From Bremia lactucae (taxonomy: Eukaryota > Oomycota > Peronosporomycetes > Peronosporales > Peronosporaceae): DNA of 64,000 nucleotides. Below are positions 45,505 to 56,540 of the stretch, one piece after another. Location of the stretch: contig NC_090622.1 of the NCBI RefSeq assembly GCF_004359215.1, forward strand, positions 2,176,626-2,240,625. The letters are read 5' to 3'. How positions within the stretch are numbered: position 1 is the stretch's first letter; every line of letters starts with the position of its first letter. The position numbers and the translations under genes were made by a program. The notes under the pieces were generated by a model. The model saw only the letters and a program-made list of their open reading frames with translations, made no database searches and was not told where the DNA came from.

Positions 45505-45690
45505 TTCAAAGGTTTAATTGTATTAAATATAAAAACCTATTTCTACAAATCAAAATGTCATCTCTATAGAAAACACTTAATATGTATTACGAGCGTATCT
45601 AGATACCTCGCGTAACGGATGACGCTAGGCGTCATCCCTCCTAATGTAAATGCACCTATGTGGATCACATACTCAAGGGTTGGTCACAGA
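45505..45690 (-). repeat. Family B LTR fragment
   Basis: Reverse-complement piece of the family B LTR (AT-rich centre through the GGATGACGCTAGGCGTCATCC hairpin to CAAGGGTTGGTCACA). It points opposite to the B2 element that follows directly. Confidence 0.82.
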
Positions 45691-45699
45691 CTCTTGGGT

Positions 45700-46700
45700 A
45701 CCGATTGATACCCTTCGTATTGATGTGCCCAGCTTGGTGTTTTCTTATGAAAAGGAGCACCAGCTGAGGCCTCTTCGCTATTCTCAAATGGACTACAGAA
45801 GTACCGTTGTGAGAAGAAATAGGGAGTACAGTACCGCCCATGATTTCTTTCACACAAAAGCGGGCGAAATTAATTCGCTGCGACCGCAGTTTCATCGCAT
45901 CGGAATGCGGATGAATGCGGCTCAGGAATTCCGCCTCGTATTGGTCGGGCTTTCATTTGAACGCAAAACGACCGGGATCGGGAAAATACGCCCAAGCGAT
46001 TTTCCCTGGGCCCTCCATGATTTAAAGACGCCATAATAATTATGTCCGTCTACAAGAGCGCGCTCTAGGAGCAACGCTCTTGGCCCGTTTAAACGAGGCC
46101 ATTTAGATGGAGGGCACTCTTTGGAATGCCACCCGTCACATAACCACGTTCTAAACGACTGGCTTGTGACACCGACTGAGCACGTTCACGTGTCCTCGGC
46201 GGAGCTTTAGGCTCTGAATCCTCTATGTCAGAACCGTTATGGATTATGGTCTGAGCATAAAGCGTTGTGGTTATACCCAACGGAGAAGCGGCTGTGCCTT
46301 TATGGGCAGCGCTCATTACCTGTCGCTGCGCTTTCCAGCGCAGACGACGAGACAGCATTCGTAAATGCTGCTGTCTCCATGTTGTGAGCCATGAGAGAAG
46401 TTTGGGTTGGCAATAATGCCGCATCATCATTCCTCATGAGCTCGTTATCCGCATCACTACTATGAGCTGACGGCAACGGTGTCGACTCATTGTAGTCGAC
46501 AATGAGCGACGGATCATTATCCTCACTATTAAAGTGGATGTATCCTTTAGCCCTGTTTACGCAACAGCAGCACTGGCTGTCGGCGTTTCGACGAAGGCAT
46601 TTGACACGGCCGGCGAATTAACGCGGCGCGTGAGCTTAGTGTGACGTTGAGTGGGCGTCTTCGCAGATGACCCACCAACGTGGCCCCTTTTTTGAGGTGG
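45700..46700 (-). pseudogene. Opposite-strand ORF of B2
   Basis: Reads opposite to the element, like 23035-23999 in B3. Shared pieces: HKGTAASPLGITTTLYAQTI, IIHNGSDIEDSEPKAPPRTR, NYYGVFKSWR, RIHPHSDAM, RSQRINFARFCVKEIMGGTV. Several frame changes. Comparing B2 and B3 suggests an intact ancestor of about 330 or more residues with an acidic GSDIEDSE segment in the middle. Confidence 0.6.
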
Positions 46701-46821
46701 CATCTTTGGCGCCGTGTATGGAAACACAGGTCGCTCGAGTGATTGAGTGAACTAGCGGCTCGTAAAGCTGCTCGCATTTCCTCGCTCCTCTTTGACGAAT
46801 TCAAACTGTATATTCGTTCTT

Positions 46822-46835
46822 GAAGGGGAGGATGG
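46822..46835 (+). promoter_or_regulatory. Polypurine tract of B2
   Basis: GAAGGGGAGGATGG directly before the LTR start TGTAACGGG. Confidence 0.82.
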
Positions 46836-47386
46836 TGTAACGGGCTTAAGTTGCCCAAATGTTACACATTCCCCGTTAAGTACACTTGGTGTGCTGAAGG
46901 GGATGGTCAATCACTAAATAATAGTCATTAGACCCAGCACTCGAGTGTGGTTCATATTTGTGACCAACCCTTGTGTATGTGATGCACATGGGTGTATCAC
47001 ATTAGGAGGGATGATACCCAGCGTCATCCGTGATGACGGTTAGCGTCATCCGTTGCGCAAGGTATCTAGAAAGATACGCTCGCAATACATATTGAGTGTT
47101 TTCCCTAGAGATGGCATTTTGATTGGTAAAAATAGGTATTTATATTGAATACGATTAAATATAAATCATTCTAAAATCTACTTCCTGCTTGGTAAGTGCG
47201 CACAAGGAGCCGGATTGCCGCTCCCTTGACACTTAACAAGAGTACTTAGTGCGTTGGGTGAGGTCGCAAACGCGCCCACCGCAACTTTCTCACTGCGCGC
47301 AAGAGAAGCAGGTTTAACAGCTTTCTCGCTGTGCTAGGGTGTGTGTCTAAGTAGAGCGTGGCCGCATTACGACGTGCCCGCCTACA
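46836..47386 (+). repeat. 3' LTR of B2, complete (551 bp)
   Basis: From TGTAACGGGCTTAAGTTGCC to GCCCGCCTACA. Starts with a palindromic segment (TGTAAC ... GTTACA within 30 bases), as in family A. This is the best reference LTR for family B in the window. Confidence 0.92.
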
Positions 47387-47821
47387 TTAATGTTCTCTAG
47401 TCAATTCATGGTTCATGGCGTTCTAGATAGGACGGAACGCTTTTTGATCAGAAGGTGAGCTGATTTTTTTATATGCAAAATACCACACCCAAATCACCCA
47501 TGGCCACTCCATAAATAGTGTCATATATTGATTGTACACCCGCATTTACTGTAAATATTGGTGTTGAGCTTTTGGACCTCAAACATATTAATTATATTAC
47601 ATTACACTGGTTTATAGATATCTTGCACGTTTACTATGCAGCTATGTTTTCAAGTTTAAGCGTATATCTACCGATAACAAGGGTAACGGCCAGATTTACG
47701 AAGTACTCTTGGGTTAAGCCACATTGATAAAAAAATCGTAGATCGGGTTCAGGACATGACAATGTAATTAGTGAATTTACTCCCTTTGTAGCTAAGTGCT
47801 ACCGGTGAAGAAACTCAAGAT
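47387..47821. other. Intergenic, no gene seen
   Basis: AT-rich 3' flank of the minus-strand START-FYVE gene. A 69-codon frame here has no recognisable motif. Confidence 0.6.
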
Positions 47822-48994
47822 TTAGAATTCACCTGACGAACTTGGTGTTGATGATGCTATGCTGCCAGAGATAGAACTCATTTGGGAAGTGCCACTCGAT
47901 TTGTGCGCGTTCTGGTAAGCATGACGCCCGTAGACAAATTGACATCGAGCGGCTTCCAAAGTGTCTAATTGATTAGCATCAATCAAGCATTTGACGCAGA
48001 AACTTAATTTTGACTGAGTGAGTTCCATATCAGGCGATATGAAGCTCAACTTCTTAATGACTTTGCACGACCGACAGAGCGCTCCGAAGCACAACTTGCA
48101 CGTCAGTTTTCCTACATTCCTAAGCCTTGAGGTTTTGATTAATTTGGAGCAAGTGATGCACACTGGCTCCCAAACGGGAGTTCCAAGCTCCCTCCGCTCG
48201 GCATGCTTCAAATCTAATAGACACGCAATTTTTTTCATCTGGCCACAGTATGAATAATTTATACCTGCCATCGTGGCGTGCACCATACAAGTCATTGCCA
48301 TCGAGGGTTTGATGTCACCTCTGGGATTGAGAATAGACGTACCGCGGCAATCCGTTTTATCGGGTCCTTCTTGTCGAAAGATGCCGCATAGTGCCATATT
48401 TCCACGGATCCGGCCTGGCCGTTCAATTGTTTGTGGAAAATTGACCGAGTGAAGCAAGTGATAGCCTATACGTTCCCCATCGTCGTCGTAATGGATGCCC
48501 GTGCTTTCGACGTAGACATAGTCGCGATTGCGCACAATGCCCAGAAAGACTGCTGGCATATCAATTTCAATCCACTTGACAACAACCGCCCGAAACGGAT
48601 CCTCTTCACTCGGCTCGACGATCGTCGCGAGGACGGAAGCAGCACTAAAGTCATGCAGATATGATGCCTTAATTCGCATCGACTCAAGCGTAGGACTGAC
48701 AAGACCAAACATGATTTCGTCCAATGTCCCGACGAGTGGGCCCACCATTAGTCCAGAAATCATATTGACAGCTGCATTAACAGGTTTGCGCTCCATAAAT
48801 GTCTTTACGGGACCAGCGGACGCGCATTCTTTCCAACAAGCTTGATCGATGGTTTTGTTCATCTTAAGATAATTTTTATACTCTTCAATTTTGGCATGCA
48901 CAAGCGCATCAGCGATTTCCAGAAGCTCCATTTCGTCTTCGCTAGACAGTCGCAAGTTCCCAAAAGGATTCGTGGTAAATCGTTTGCTGCTCAT
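47822..48994 (-). CDS. START-like domain plus degenerate FYVE finger protein
   Basis: Intact 390-residue frame without introns. Residues about 20-260 follow the oomycete START-like layout: an N-terminal helix (EMELLEIADALVHAKIEEYK), GTLDEIMFGLVSPTLESMR, a WIEIDMPAVF strand, RDYVYVESTGI, GYHLLHSVNFP and TCMVHATMAG. Residues 279-336 carry eight cysteines in four C-x2-C pairs (279/282, 299/302, 307/310, 333/336), the spacing of a FYVE-type zinc finger. The basic R-R/K-H-H-C-R motif is replaced by GKLTCKLC, so phosphatidylinositol 3-phosphate binding is doubtful. The C-terminus is Ser/Gly-rich. Inferred role: lipid sensing or transfer at membranes. Confidence 0.87.
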   Translation of the reverse strand: MSSKRFTTNPFGNLRLSSEDEMELLEIADALVHAKIEEYKNYLKMNKTIDQACWKECASAGPVKTFMERKPVNAAVNMISGLMVGPLVGTLDEIMFGLVSPTLESMRIKASYLHDFSAASVLATIVEPSEEDPFRAVVVKWIEIDMPAVFLGIVRNRDYVYVESTGIHYDDDGERIGYHLLHSVNFPQTIERPGRIRGNMALCGIFRQEGPDKTDCRGTSILNPRGDIKPSMAMTCMVHATMAGINYSYCGQMKKIACLLDLKHAERRELGTPVWEPVCITCSKLIKTSRLRNVGKLTCKLCFGALCRSCKVIKKLSFISPDMELTQSKLSFCVKCLIDANQLDTLEAARCQFVYGRHAYQNAHKSSGTSQMSSISGSIASSTPSSSGEF

Positions 48995-50301
48995 TTGGCC
49001 TTGATAAATTGTAAAGTGCTAGTGGAATATTCTTCCCATCTTGAACTATCATATTGATAAATTTATGATTATGATAAGGCGATCATCTCTCGCAACCAGC
49101 TGTTGGGCCACATGCGCCGATCGCGTACTACAAAGAGTATGAATTAACTGTCGCCAGCTCTCTAACGTTAGATGATGTGCCGACACAGTCGCTTACTACA
49201 GAAAAGGGATTCTACATTTAGGAAGAAAATAATGTAAGCTTTCGAATAGTTTTTCTTACACCGGTGAGCGTTTCATTCTTGCGTTTATTTTCTTTATACC
49301 AGAATGTAACGTTCATCGGTGTCGAATAAGTTCTCGCTAAGATCTTCGAGGTAATTTATATGGGCAATGCCCCAGGTAGGCTCATGCGTTTTGCTTGATA
49401 AATAGGCACTAAAATAGTTTAGAGTATGGTTTATGACGTTCCAACACCTGGAATTGCGGAATAGCATAGAATTATGTCGAAATTATTAATAACAAATGCC
49501 ATTATCGTGGTGGCTTCCCGTAGAAGTATATAGCATGCAAATTGCGATACCACACTAACGTCATGCAGCAGTCGGCGTCTGTTCTTTTTCTATATCAACG
49601 TCAATGTTCCAATTACAGGGTGACTCGTTGTATAATTGATCATTGCTGTAAACTAAGCAGTAGCTGAAAAATATTCTTTTTTTCTCTAAGCAGTCACTAT
49701 TATTGCATACAACATAGCGATTTGGAAGTCTCTAATTTACTTGCAGGAGCTACTATTGTCGAGCGGTCCACAACTACGAACCCAATGCCCAAATTATTTG
49801 TGAGCTTATCTAGGACGTAATTGCGATCGTATCAAGTGAGGTAAATTTTTTAATTCAATTTGTTCACCGTTGTATAAAAAACGTAGCATTAATTATACGA
49901 AATGTAATGATTATTTATTTATTCCGCATCTTACGTGCTAAGTGTTCCTAATCGGCGCTTTAAGGCGCATAAAAATTAAATATTACATATATTTCAATCA
50001 AGAAATACTCTCTGAAGAAAAATGCAATCCGAACTCTTCAGCTTTTAAGCATTTTTGTATAACTAAAAGACGATGCAGAAAATTGCATTAACTATCGGCT
50101 ACTTAAAGGAAACTGCTTTAACGATTGAATGTGTGTTGTATTTATGTGGAATCTGATCACATCGATTCTATTTTCGAACTCATGACTGAAATCCACATGC
50201 CCACCCTTTCGGTGGCAGAAGTTGATATGTACAAGCTTATTATGAAAGAAGTTTAATGCTTTGCACGCTTTTACGTGCAAAAAGAGGCAATGCGAGCACG
50301 T
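48995..50301. other. Intergenic, no gene seen
   Basis: Promoter side of the START-FYVE gene, then AT-rich sequence up to the family D LTR. No frame with recognisable motifs. Confidence 0.55.
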
Positions 50302-50460
50302 ATTTTAAGTATACTTGATATCTGAATAGGGAATTTTAAGAAGAGTAAAAGGAAGAAGAGAAACACGTAAACGACAGAAATTGCGGTTAGCTCTAGGACA
50401 TGCATGTCAGTTGGTTAGCTCTCATACATTTAGAGACACCTAGTGTCCCGCAAGTCGTCA
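50302..50460 (+). repeat. 5' LTR end of family D
   Basis: Matches 62211-62369: TATACTTGATATCTGAA, AGAAACAC-TAAACGACAGAAAT, GCGGTTAGCTCTAGGACATG, AGTTGGTTAGCTCTC and CTAGTGTCCCGCAA. The outer part of the LTR is missing. Confidence 0.82.
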
Positions 50461-50495
50461 CCCACAAAAAGCTACTTCAACTTGCACAACGAAAG

Positions 50496-50850
50496 TGGTA
50501 CGGGGTGTATCGTTACATGAAATTAACACTTGTAGGTTGATATTTAATATATTATCTAAAGGGTAGATAATTTTTGGAGAATATTATCTTATATAGTAAT
50601 ATTCGAAAAGCTTATCCATTGGTAGATATAGTCCATTATATCTACTTTTTCCGCGGTCCAGTCAGCGCTGGACGCGCGCAAAGAGATAGACAGATAAGAC
50701 TTTATTACTTGTTTTGTATTAGCTTATAATTAAGTTAGTATTAAATAGATAGACAAGAAGAACTCAATTATATTAAATACAGTTTTAAAATTAACCCTCT
50801 TTGGCAGTGCGAAGTGGACTTGTTCTGAAGCAGTAAAAGTCAGCGTTACA
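50496..50850 (+). repeat. Family A solo LTR with target duplication
   Basis: 355 bp in the opposite orientation to the other A copies. Starts near TACGGGGTGTATCGTTACAT and ends CGTTACA at 50850. Flanked by GAAAG at 50491-50495 and 50851-50855, a perfect 5-bp duplication. No internal sequence remains. Confidence 0.88.
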
Positions 50851-51284
50851 GAAAGGAGCATCAAAGCGCCTGTTAGCATCCAATCCGGACGAAGCTGACC
50901 GTTGCCGTCAAGATCTGCTCGAATCTATTCGTCGGACTGGCCGCATTCTTTGCGCGTTCGAGAAACATCTGAATTTGGCGCGACGTTCCAACTGACGCAA
51001 GGCCTTTAAAGCGTGGCTAGTAAAGCATAGCAGCCAGCTGCTAAGTCTGGAAGGAACGGGAGACATTCAAATCTACAGGAAATTTTGGAAATACCAGCCC
51101 GACAACAAGCCAATCACAGCTCAGTTTTCTCCACCTAATTCCCGTCCAGGCGACGCATCAGCATTAAAAAAAATCAGGACAATTAATTCTTCAAAGTACA
51201 TACTGATATTAACTATTTTTTTAAGTTCAAGCTAGTCAGTTACTGTTAAGTCAAATAAGTCCACACCAACAACGGCCGATCAGC

Positions 51285-52205
51285 ATGGTCAGCTGCTGCA
51301 GTATGGTTGCAACTAAGCAACGACAAGTAGAATTGATAGAAGAAATTAAGATGTTCAAACAGTTATCAGAATTGAAACTAGATGATGTCAAACCATCAAC
51401 TTACGGAGGTACTGTAACAGAATCGATTCAACAATACAGGGAACAAATGGAGCAATATTTCGCCGCAAGGCGAGTTAACTGGAACAACCTTGCGTTAATG
51501 CAGCGAATACTAGCAGTTTTGAGAGGAATTTCGAAGGATGGTGCTACGCAGTTGTACATCATGCAAAAGGCCACCATAATAGCGTTGACGGCTTCTTCAC
51601 GAAAGCGGAACGCAATTCGTTCCCGCCGATTTGCATTAACGTTTGCGCGATCGAAAGAACGATCTCTAGAAACGGAACAGTCGGGACCTTTACGATTACG
51701 TTGGCAAGTTTCACCAATATGTTACGCAAACAAGACATGAGCGAGCTTGACAAAGCCATCACTTCCCGCGCGGACCTTATAATCGTACGAAGAAAAGTTT
51801 CAATGTCGACGTTGCACCACGCTGACAGAGGCAATCACTGGTGCATCTCTGGACTTTGGTCGCTCACACCCTGCCCAAAGAGGAAGAGATAACTACCAGG
51901 ATCGACCTCGCTACAGATCGTTCGATACTCGAAGATCTCGCGACCATAAAATCCAGAACCTATGGACATCAGCAATGTGCAAATGCCATCACGTGACGAA
52001 TGTCGTCGCCGCAACTTATGCTTCAGTGCGGTTAGTCCAAATCATCGTTCGGCTCAGTGTACTGTGCGTCACACACACGAATTTTAACAACACCAGCAGA
52101 CCGCTCGGAATGGTCAGACTTCAAACAGCAACCATCATCAACACATTATCCATATTGAGAGTAAGAAGCACGACGATGCTTCATATTCGAACTCCGACAC
52201 CGTAG
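51285..52205 (+). pseudogene. Gag of family D
   Basis: 151-codon frame with KLDDVKPSTYGGTVTESIQQ and YREQMEQYFAARRVNWNNLA, the usual Gag pattern of a partner helix before a W..L motif, followed by frame changes. No intact zinc knuckle seen, although C-containing pieces lie near 51970-52060. Confidence 0.6.
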
Positions 52206-52439
52206 TGCATGATCGTGTCACAGTCAATGCAGCATCATTTAGCGTCAATACAGGATCGGAAGCTGATGCTAGACATACGTCGAAACAACTAATTCGATAG
52301 TCTTTTGCACGGATCGCACAGTCGCCTTAAGCGCTAGTTAAGCAGGATGCTCCATGGATTTGGTGAGACGATCAGTTACGAGATTTTGAAGCGCTAAAAC
52401 TAGCTATTTAGCAGACGCCAACGTTCAAGCTGCCCAATT

Positions 52440-54190
52440 TATCACATTTATCGTGACCACGGATGCACCCAAATACTGCATGAGAGGCGCCTGTCACAAC
52501 GGCGCAACAACAATGTCCACACCATTGCCTTTGACTCCAAGCACTTCGGTGCTGACATTGTTTCGCAACTTGACTTTATTTTGCATTTTGTACAAGGTCG
52601 GTCGATTGTCGTAGCTGATGCAATATCTCGTCCTCCCGTACACGAAGCAATCGATCAACCCGACTTAACAGTTTCGGAGTTGTCCCACGTCGTCTATACG
52701 CGTGACGAGACGTGTCAGCAGGCTAATCTTTTTTTTTTCTAGGATGCATTGCATCGTCTCGTCGACGATGTGGAATTGAGGGGGGGAGAGTCGTCCGGTC
52801 GGAGTGGCACAAGAGCAATTCCACACTGCCGACCTATATGTTATCAGAGTTTTAAATATTAATGACAAGCAAAAAGAAATTCAGCAAGGCTATCGCAAGG
52901 ACTTAATCTTTTAAATGTTTTGGAAAGAACAACGTCCAGTTGATAAGTTTGGTTTCGAAATAAGTTTCATTGATATGAAAGATGAAAATGAAATTCAGCA
53001 AAATATGCATTCCCGACGTACTAGAGCTTGAGACACAAATCTAACACGAGCTTCACGATGCAGCAATAGCAGCTCATCAAGGATTTCATAGAGCTTACAC
53101 GGAATTGTAGCTGTGGTACTATTGGCCTAAAATATTAGTAACCGTGCAAAAAAAAATTAAAAAATATTTCCAAAATATTTTTAATACGTCGCGACATATA
53201 AAACATGCGCACATTGCAAGTCAAGCAATCAGCGAAAAAAGGTCTTATGATGCCTATTACGATTCCGAATGAATGATGGGAAGTCATTCCTATGGAGTTT
53301 ATCACTATCTGAGGACTTGACGCAATCTTCGTTGTTGTCGATCAGTTATTAAAGAGACCGATTTATGCGCCTACGCATACGACTGCCGACTCCAAAGATG
53401 TTGCAACGTTTTGCTTCGAAGCCGTTTCAGACACCATAAACTACCGAATGTGATCATTAGCGATATATAAGTGTACAGCTAGCGTTTCAAAATCGCTGAT
53501 GAGCATCATTGGCGTCAAGATAAGTATGACGACCGCTCAGAGAGCTCAAGGTGATGGACAACCGAACGTCACTATTTATGTGCTTGAAGATGCTCTACAA
53601 TTCGGGAAGTCGTACAGGGGCGCGCAATTGGGCAAAGCTCCTGGCAATAGCTGAGTACGCTCACGTCACGTCAGCAGATGCATCCACTAAATTGACACCT
53701 TAGGACACGCAAAATTTACAAGAAGCACAACTCCAGCAGAGAAAAGACATTACGGAAAGAAGAAACAGTCAAATTCTTTTAAAGCTGGAGATTTGGTTTT
53801 GCTTGCGAACGCTCATACGAACTTAAACAAAGCCAAGCTAGCCACCAAGAAGATTGGACCCCTCGAAAAAAAATGATCAGCAATATGTAGCCAAGCTGAA
53901 ACTACCACGCACCATGAAAAAATACACCCATCATTTAATGCCGATTTGCTATCGCTTTATTATCGAAACGTTGGCGATTTTGCCGGAAGACCTATACCGA
54001 AAGCAACTCCGAAAGTTTTACAAAATAATACGCGTGACGAGCTTCACATCGTACATAAACTGCTACAGCGTCGCCAGCGTAATCGTCAAGTCGAATGGCT
54101 CGTCTAGTAGCTCAATCTTTCCATCTGTAATAGTATCTGGAAGTGCGAACGCTCCTTTAGCAGAGTTTCGCATTGCAAGCAACTAGTTCA
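52440..54190 (+). pseudogene. RNase H end and integrase of family D
   Basis: FIVTTDAPKY (RNase H start), then IAFDSKHFGAD and QGRSIVVADAISRPP (RNase H end), so most of RNase H is deleted. Integrase: AAHQGFHRAYTEL and YYWPKI (zinc-binding end), WEVIPMEFIT and AIFVVVDQLLKRPIYAPTHT (core, 53280-53380), and FKAGDLVLLANAHTNLNKAK (C-terminal barrel, 53780). Many stops and frameshifts. Confidence 0.75.
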
Positions 54191-54231
54191 TGACTTTCGT
54201 CACTACCAACGCGAAGTTAAGTCTGGGAGGA

Positions 54232-54368
54232 TGTCATGGTGTGGCTCCCGCCACTCAGCTTCATCGCAGAGGCGTAGTAACGGCCCGCAGCCAGTATTTT
54301 TGGCAAGCAGGATCCCGGTGGTGCCCTAGCGACTTCTTGGCCAGTCGCTATGTAGGACACGCGCGGTT
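54232..54368 (+). repeat. 3' LTR of family D, first part
   Basis: Begins TGTCATGG after the purine-rich CTGGGAGGA and is interrupted by A3 at 54369. The second part is at 62181-62369 and ends TTCTTACA. Confidence 0.65.
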
Positions 54369-54740
54369 TCTAACGGGGCACTGCCGACTTGTGCTGCTTC
54401 AGTACAAGTCTACTTCGCACTGCTTAAGTGCGAGTGGTGCCCACGTTGCTTCACGTTCAATACTACGTGCAGAGGAAGACTCCCTTTAAACACTTGCTTT
54501 AAAGAGGGTCAAAAGTAAACAAAACCCGTAGTAGAGTCTTATCTGGCTCTCTCTTTGCGCGCGTCCAGTGCTAACTGAACGGCGGAGCAAGTCGATATAA
54601 TGAATTATATCTCCAAATCGATAAGCTTTCCGAATATCAGTATATAAGATAATATTCTGCAAAAATTTGCTACCTTCTAGATAATTCATTAATTTACAGC
54701 CTTTAAGTGTAAATTTCTTGTAATGATACACCCCGTTACA
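54369..54740 (-). repeat. 3' LTR of A3
   Basis: Ends CCCCGTTACA at 54740; the outer terminus has mutated to TCTAACGGGG. Adjacent PPT at 54741-54753 reads AAGGGAAGGGTGG in element sense. Confidence 0.9.
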
Positions 54741-54909
54741 CCACCCTTCCCTTAAACAACTATCACTCTGACTGTCATGGTCAATATATGACCATTTAAT
54801 TGAAAACGATGTTGATTGGTCAAAACAATCATTTTCAATTCTATCGCATGGTTAATAATTCCTTGCGGTGTGCGAATAGTGCACGCTTTCGGCTGCGGGC
54901 GACGAATTA

Positions 54910-56540
54910 TTGTCTCTTATGGCAGACGTTTCGTCTGCCGTAGTATCATATTCTCCCGTAACACTAGATGTTGCGGGTGCACGCGGTGAGCCAACACGTG
55001 AGTGTGACCCCGTTTTGGAGGTCGACTATCAATACGAGTCGGACGAAATGGACGACTCCAAGAGAGCAGAAGAGTCGCCCGATCGTCGTCAGGCGGCTGA
55101 CTATAAGCCTTCGAATTAGGGGGGGGGCTCAGTCGGATAGACGTGTTGATAGCGTTCGCTATAGCATGCTTGGTTCCGACGATGAGTAATTATTCTCATC
55201 GCCAGCACCGTCTCCCGTGCCGTCACCCGCACTTATCTCTCTGCGTGGTGATGAAGATGGCGTTAGCTATCGTAATAAAAGTTCTTGAGGTACCCCTGCT
55301 TCAGTGGGTATCACTCAGGGGAGCGTCGACAATGAAATGTCTCATCTTGCCCTCGAGAAGAAGCTGTGTCTTTTGCCAGAAGGGCTAGTCAGTAGCTTGT
55401 CCGGGGAGACATCTCCTCACAATAAATATTCTTTTTTATTGCGATAAAGCTACATGCCTTGATCCCAGCGCAAGGAACTTTCGCGCGGAGAGATATTTTT
55501 GTCTCAATGCTTTTTCGAGCATCAATGGGATAGTGGGTTGAACAAGCGAGATAAAAGCTTGTTGATGCAAGCCTGGAACGCGTATATTCGCAATATCAAA
55601 GACACTGGAGGCGAAGTCTGACTTAAAAGACTTAACACGATTTTCGTTAAGTTGAGAAACGAACTCTTACCGATGCAACGTACAAATTGCATCGGTTGTC
55701 GGCATAGAAGTTCTACCTCACGAGAACTTCTATGCTTCATGTGGGGTGATCCCTGTCCGTGTTGTTAACACAAAACGAAACGAGTACAAGGGGATGTCAA
55801 TTCCCTTTCTTCGCCCTGGGGAAGGGCTCGCATCTCTATCGAGATGCGCGATGCGATTAAAGTTCTGCAATTAATCTACAACCGCCAGGGGCGCGTGTTT
55901 TCCGATGGACCTTCTGATCCATCGGCTGGGTCTCGTCATACTTACGGACGAGTCCCCCAACGTCAACAATCAGCAGGGAACGAGGCTCCGAGCTGTCATG
56001 CGAAGGTGGGTAACCGCGCTAGCGAACACGATAACTCGTCCGCTGCCCCCTTCACATCACGGTTGTTTCGTTAACGTTCCACAAGGAAACGTTGACCACC
56101 GTGGGAATCCACCAATGGTTGTGGCGGAGGAGGGAAAATTGGATCCGACCCATGTGTCGGATCTAGAGTCGAAAATCGACAAATTTGATCACTTCCTCCA
56201 TGATTTAGAGGAAGGAGTTGATCACGAGTGCGAGAAGCATCGCTCATTGGAGCAGAGGGTGCAGGCTCGCTATATCGAACGGTAGTAAGATCCTTCGAAG
56301 AGTGCGTACTCCATGTTGGAGTACGATCGGAAGTAACACACTTTTCGTGATGAGCTGTCGTCAGCTCATCGCGGTTTCGAGGATTTTCGGATCCGGCATA
56401 AGAATCTACAGATTCAGCATGAGAATCTGGTGCGTGAATACGAGAATCTTTTAGGAATTCTTGAAAACGGTGGTCAGATCCTTCCTCGGAAGAAACCGCG
56501 TACTAATGGTACGGGCGAAGCCGACGAACGTAAAGCGTAG
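54910..56540 (+). pseudogene. Opposite-strand ORF of A3
   Basis: The N-terminal piece (54910-55119) has MSLMADVSSAVVSYSPVTLD and acidic DYQYESDEMDDSKRAEESP. The middle is shifted and includes LVSSLSGETSPHNKY and LNKRDKSLLMQAWNAYIRN. The C-terminal coiled coil begins VSDLESKIDKFDHFLHDLEE and includes ELSSAHRGFEDF; the end is a TAG at 56538-56540. It has the same order and extent as A1. Stops at about 56286 and elsewhere break it. Confidence 0.58.

Larger units (their letters stand above)
45691..47386 (+). mobile_element. Family B element 3' end (B2)
   Basis: Plus-strand 3' fragment comprising the opposite-strand ORF region, a polypurine tract and a complete 3' LTR. Gag, protease, RT and integrase are missing. 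Confidence 0.85.
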
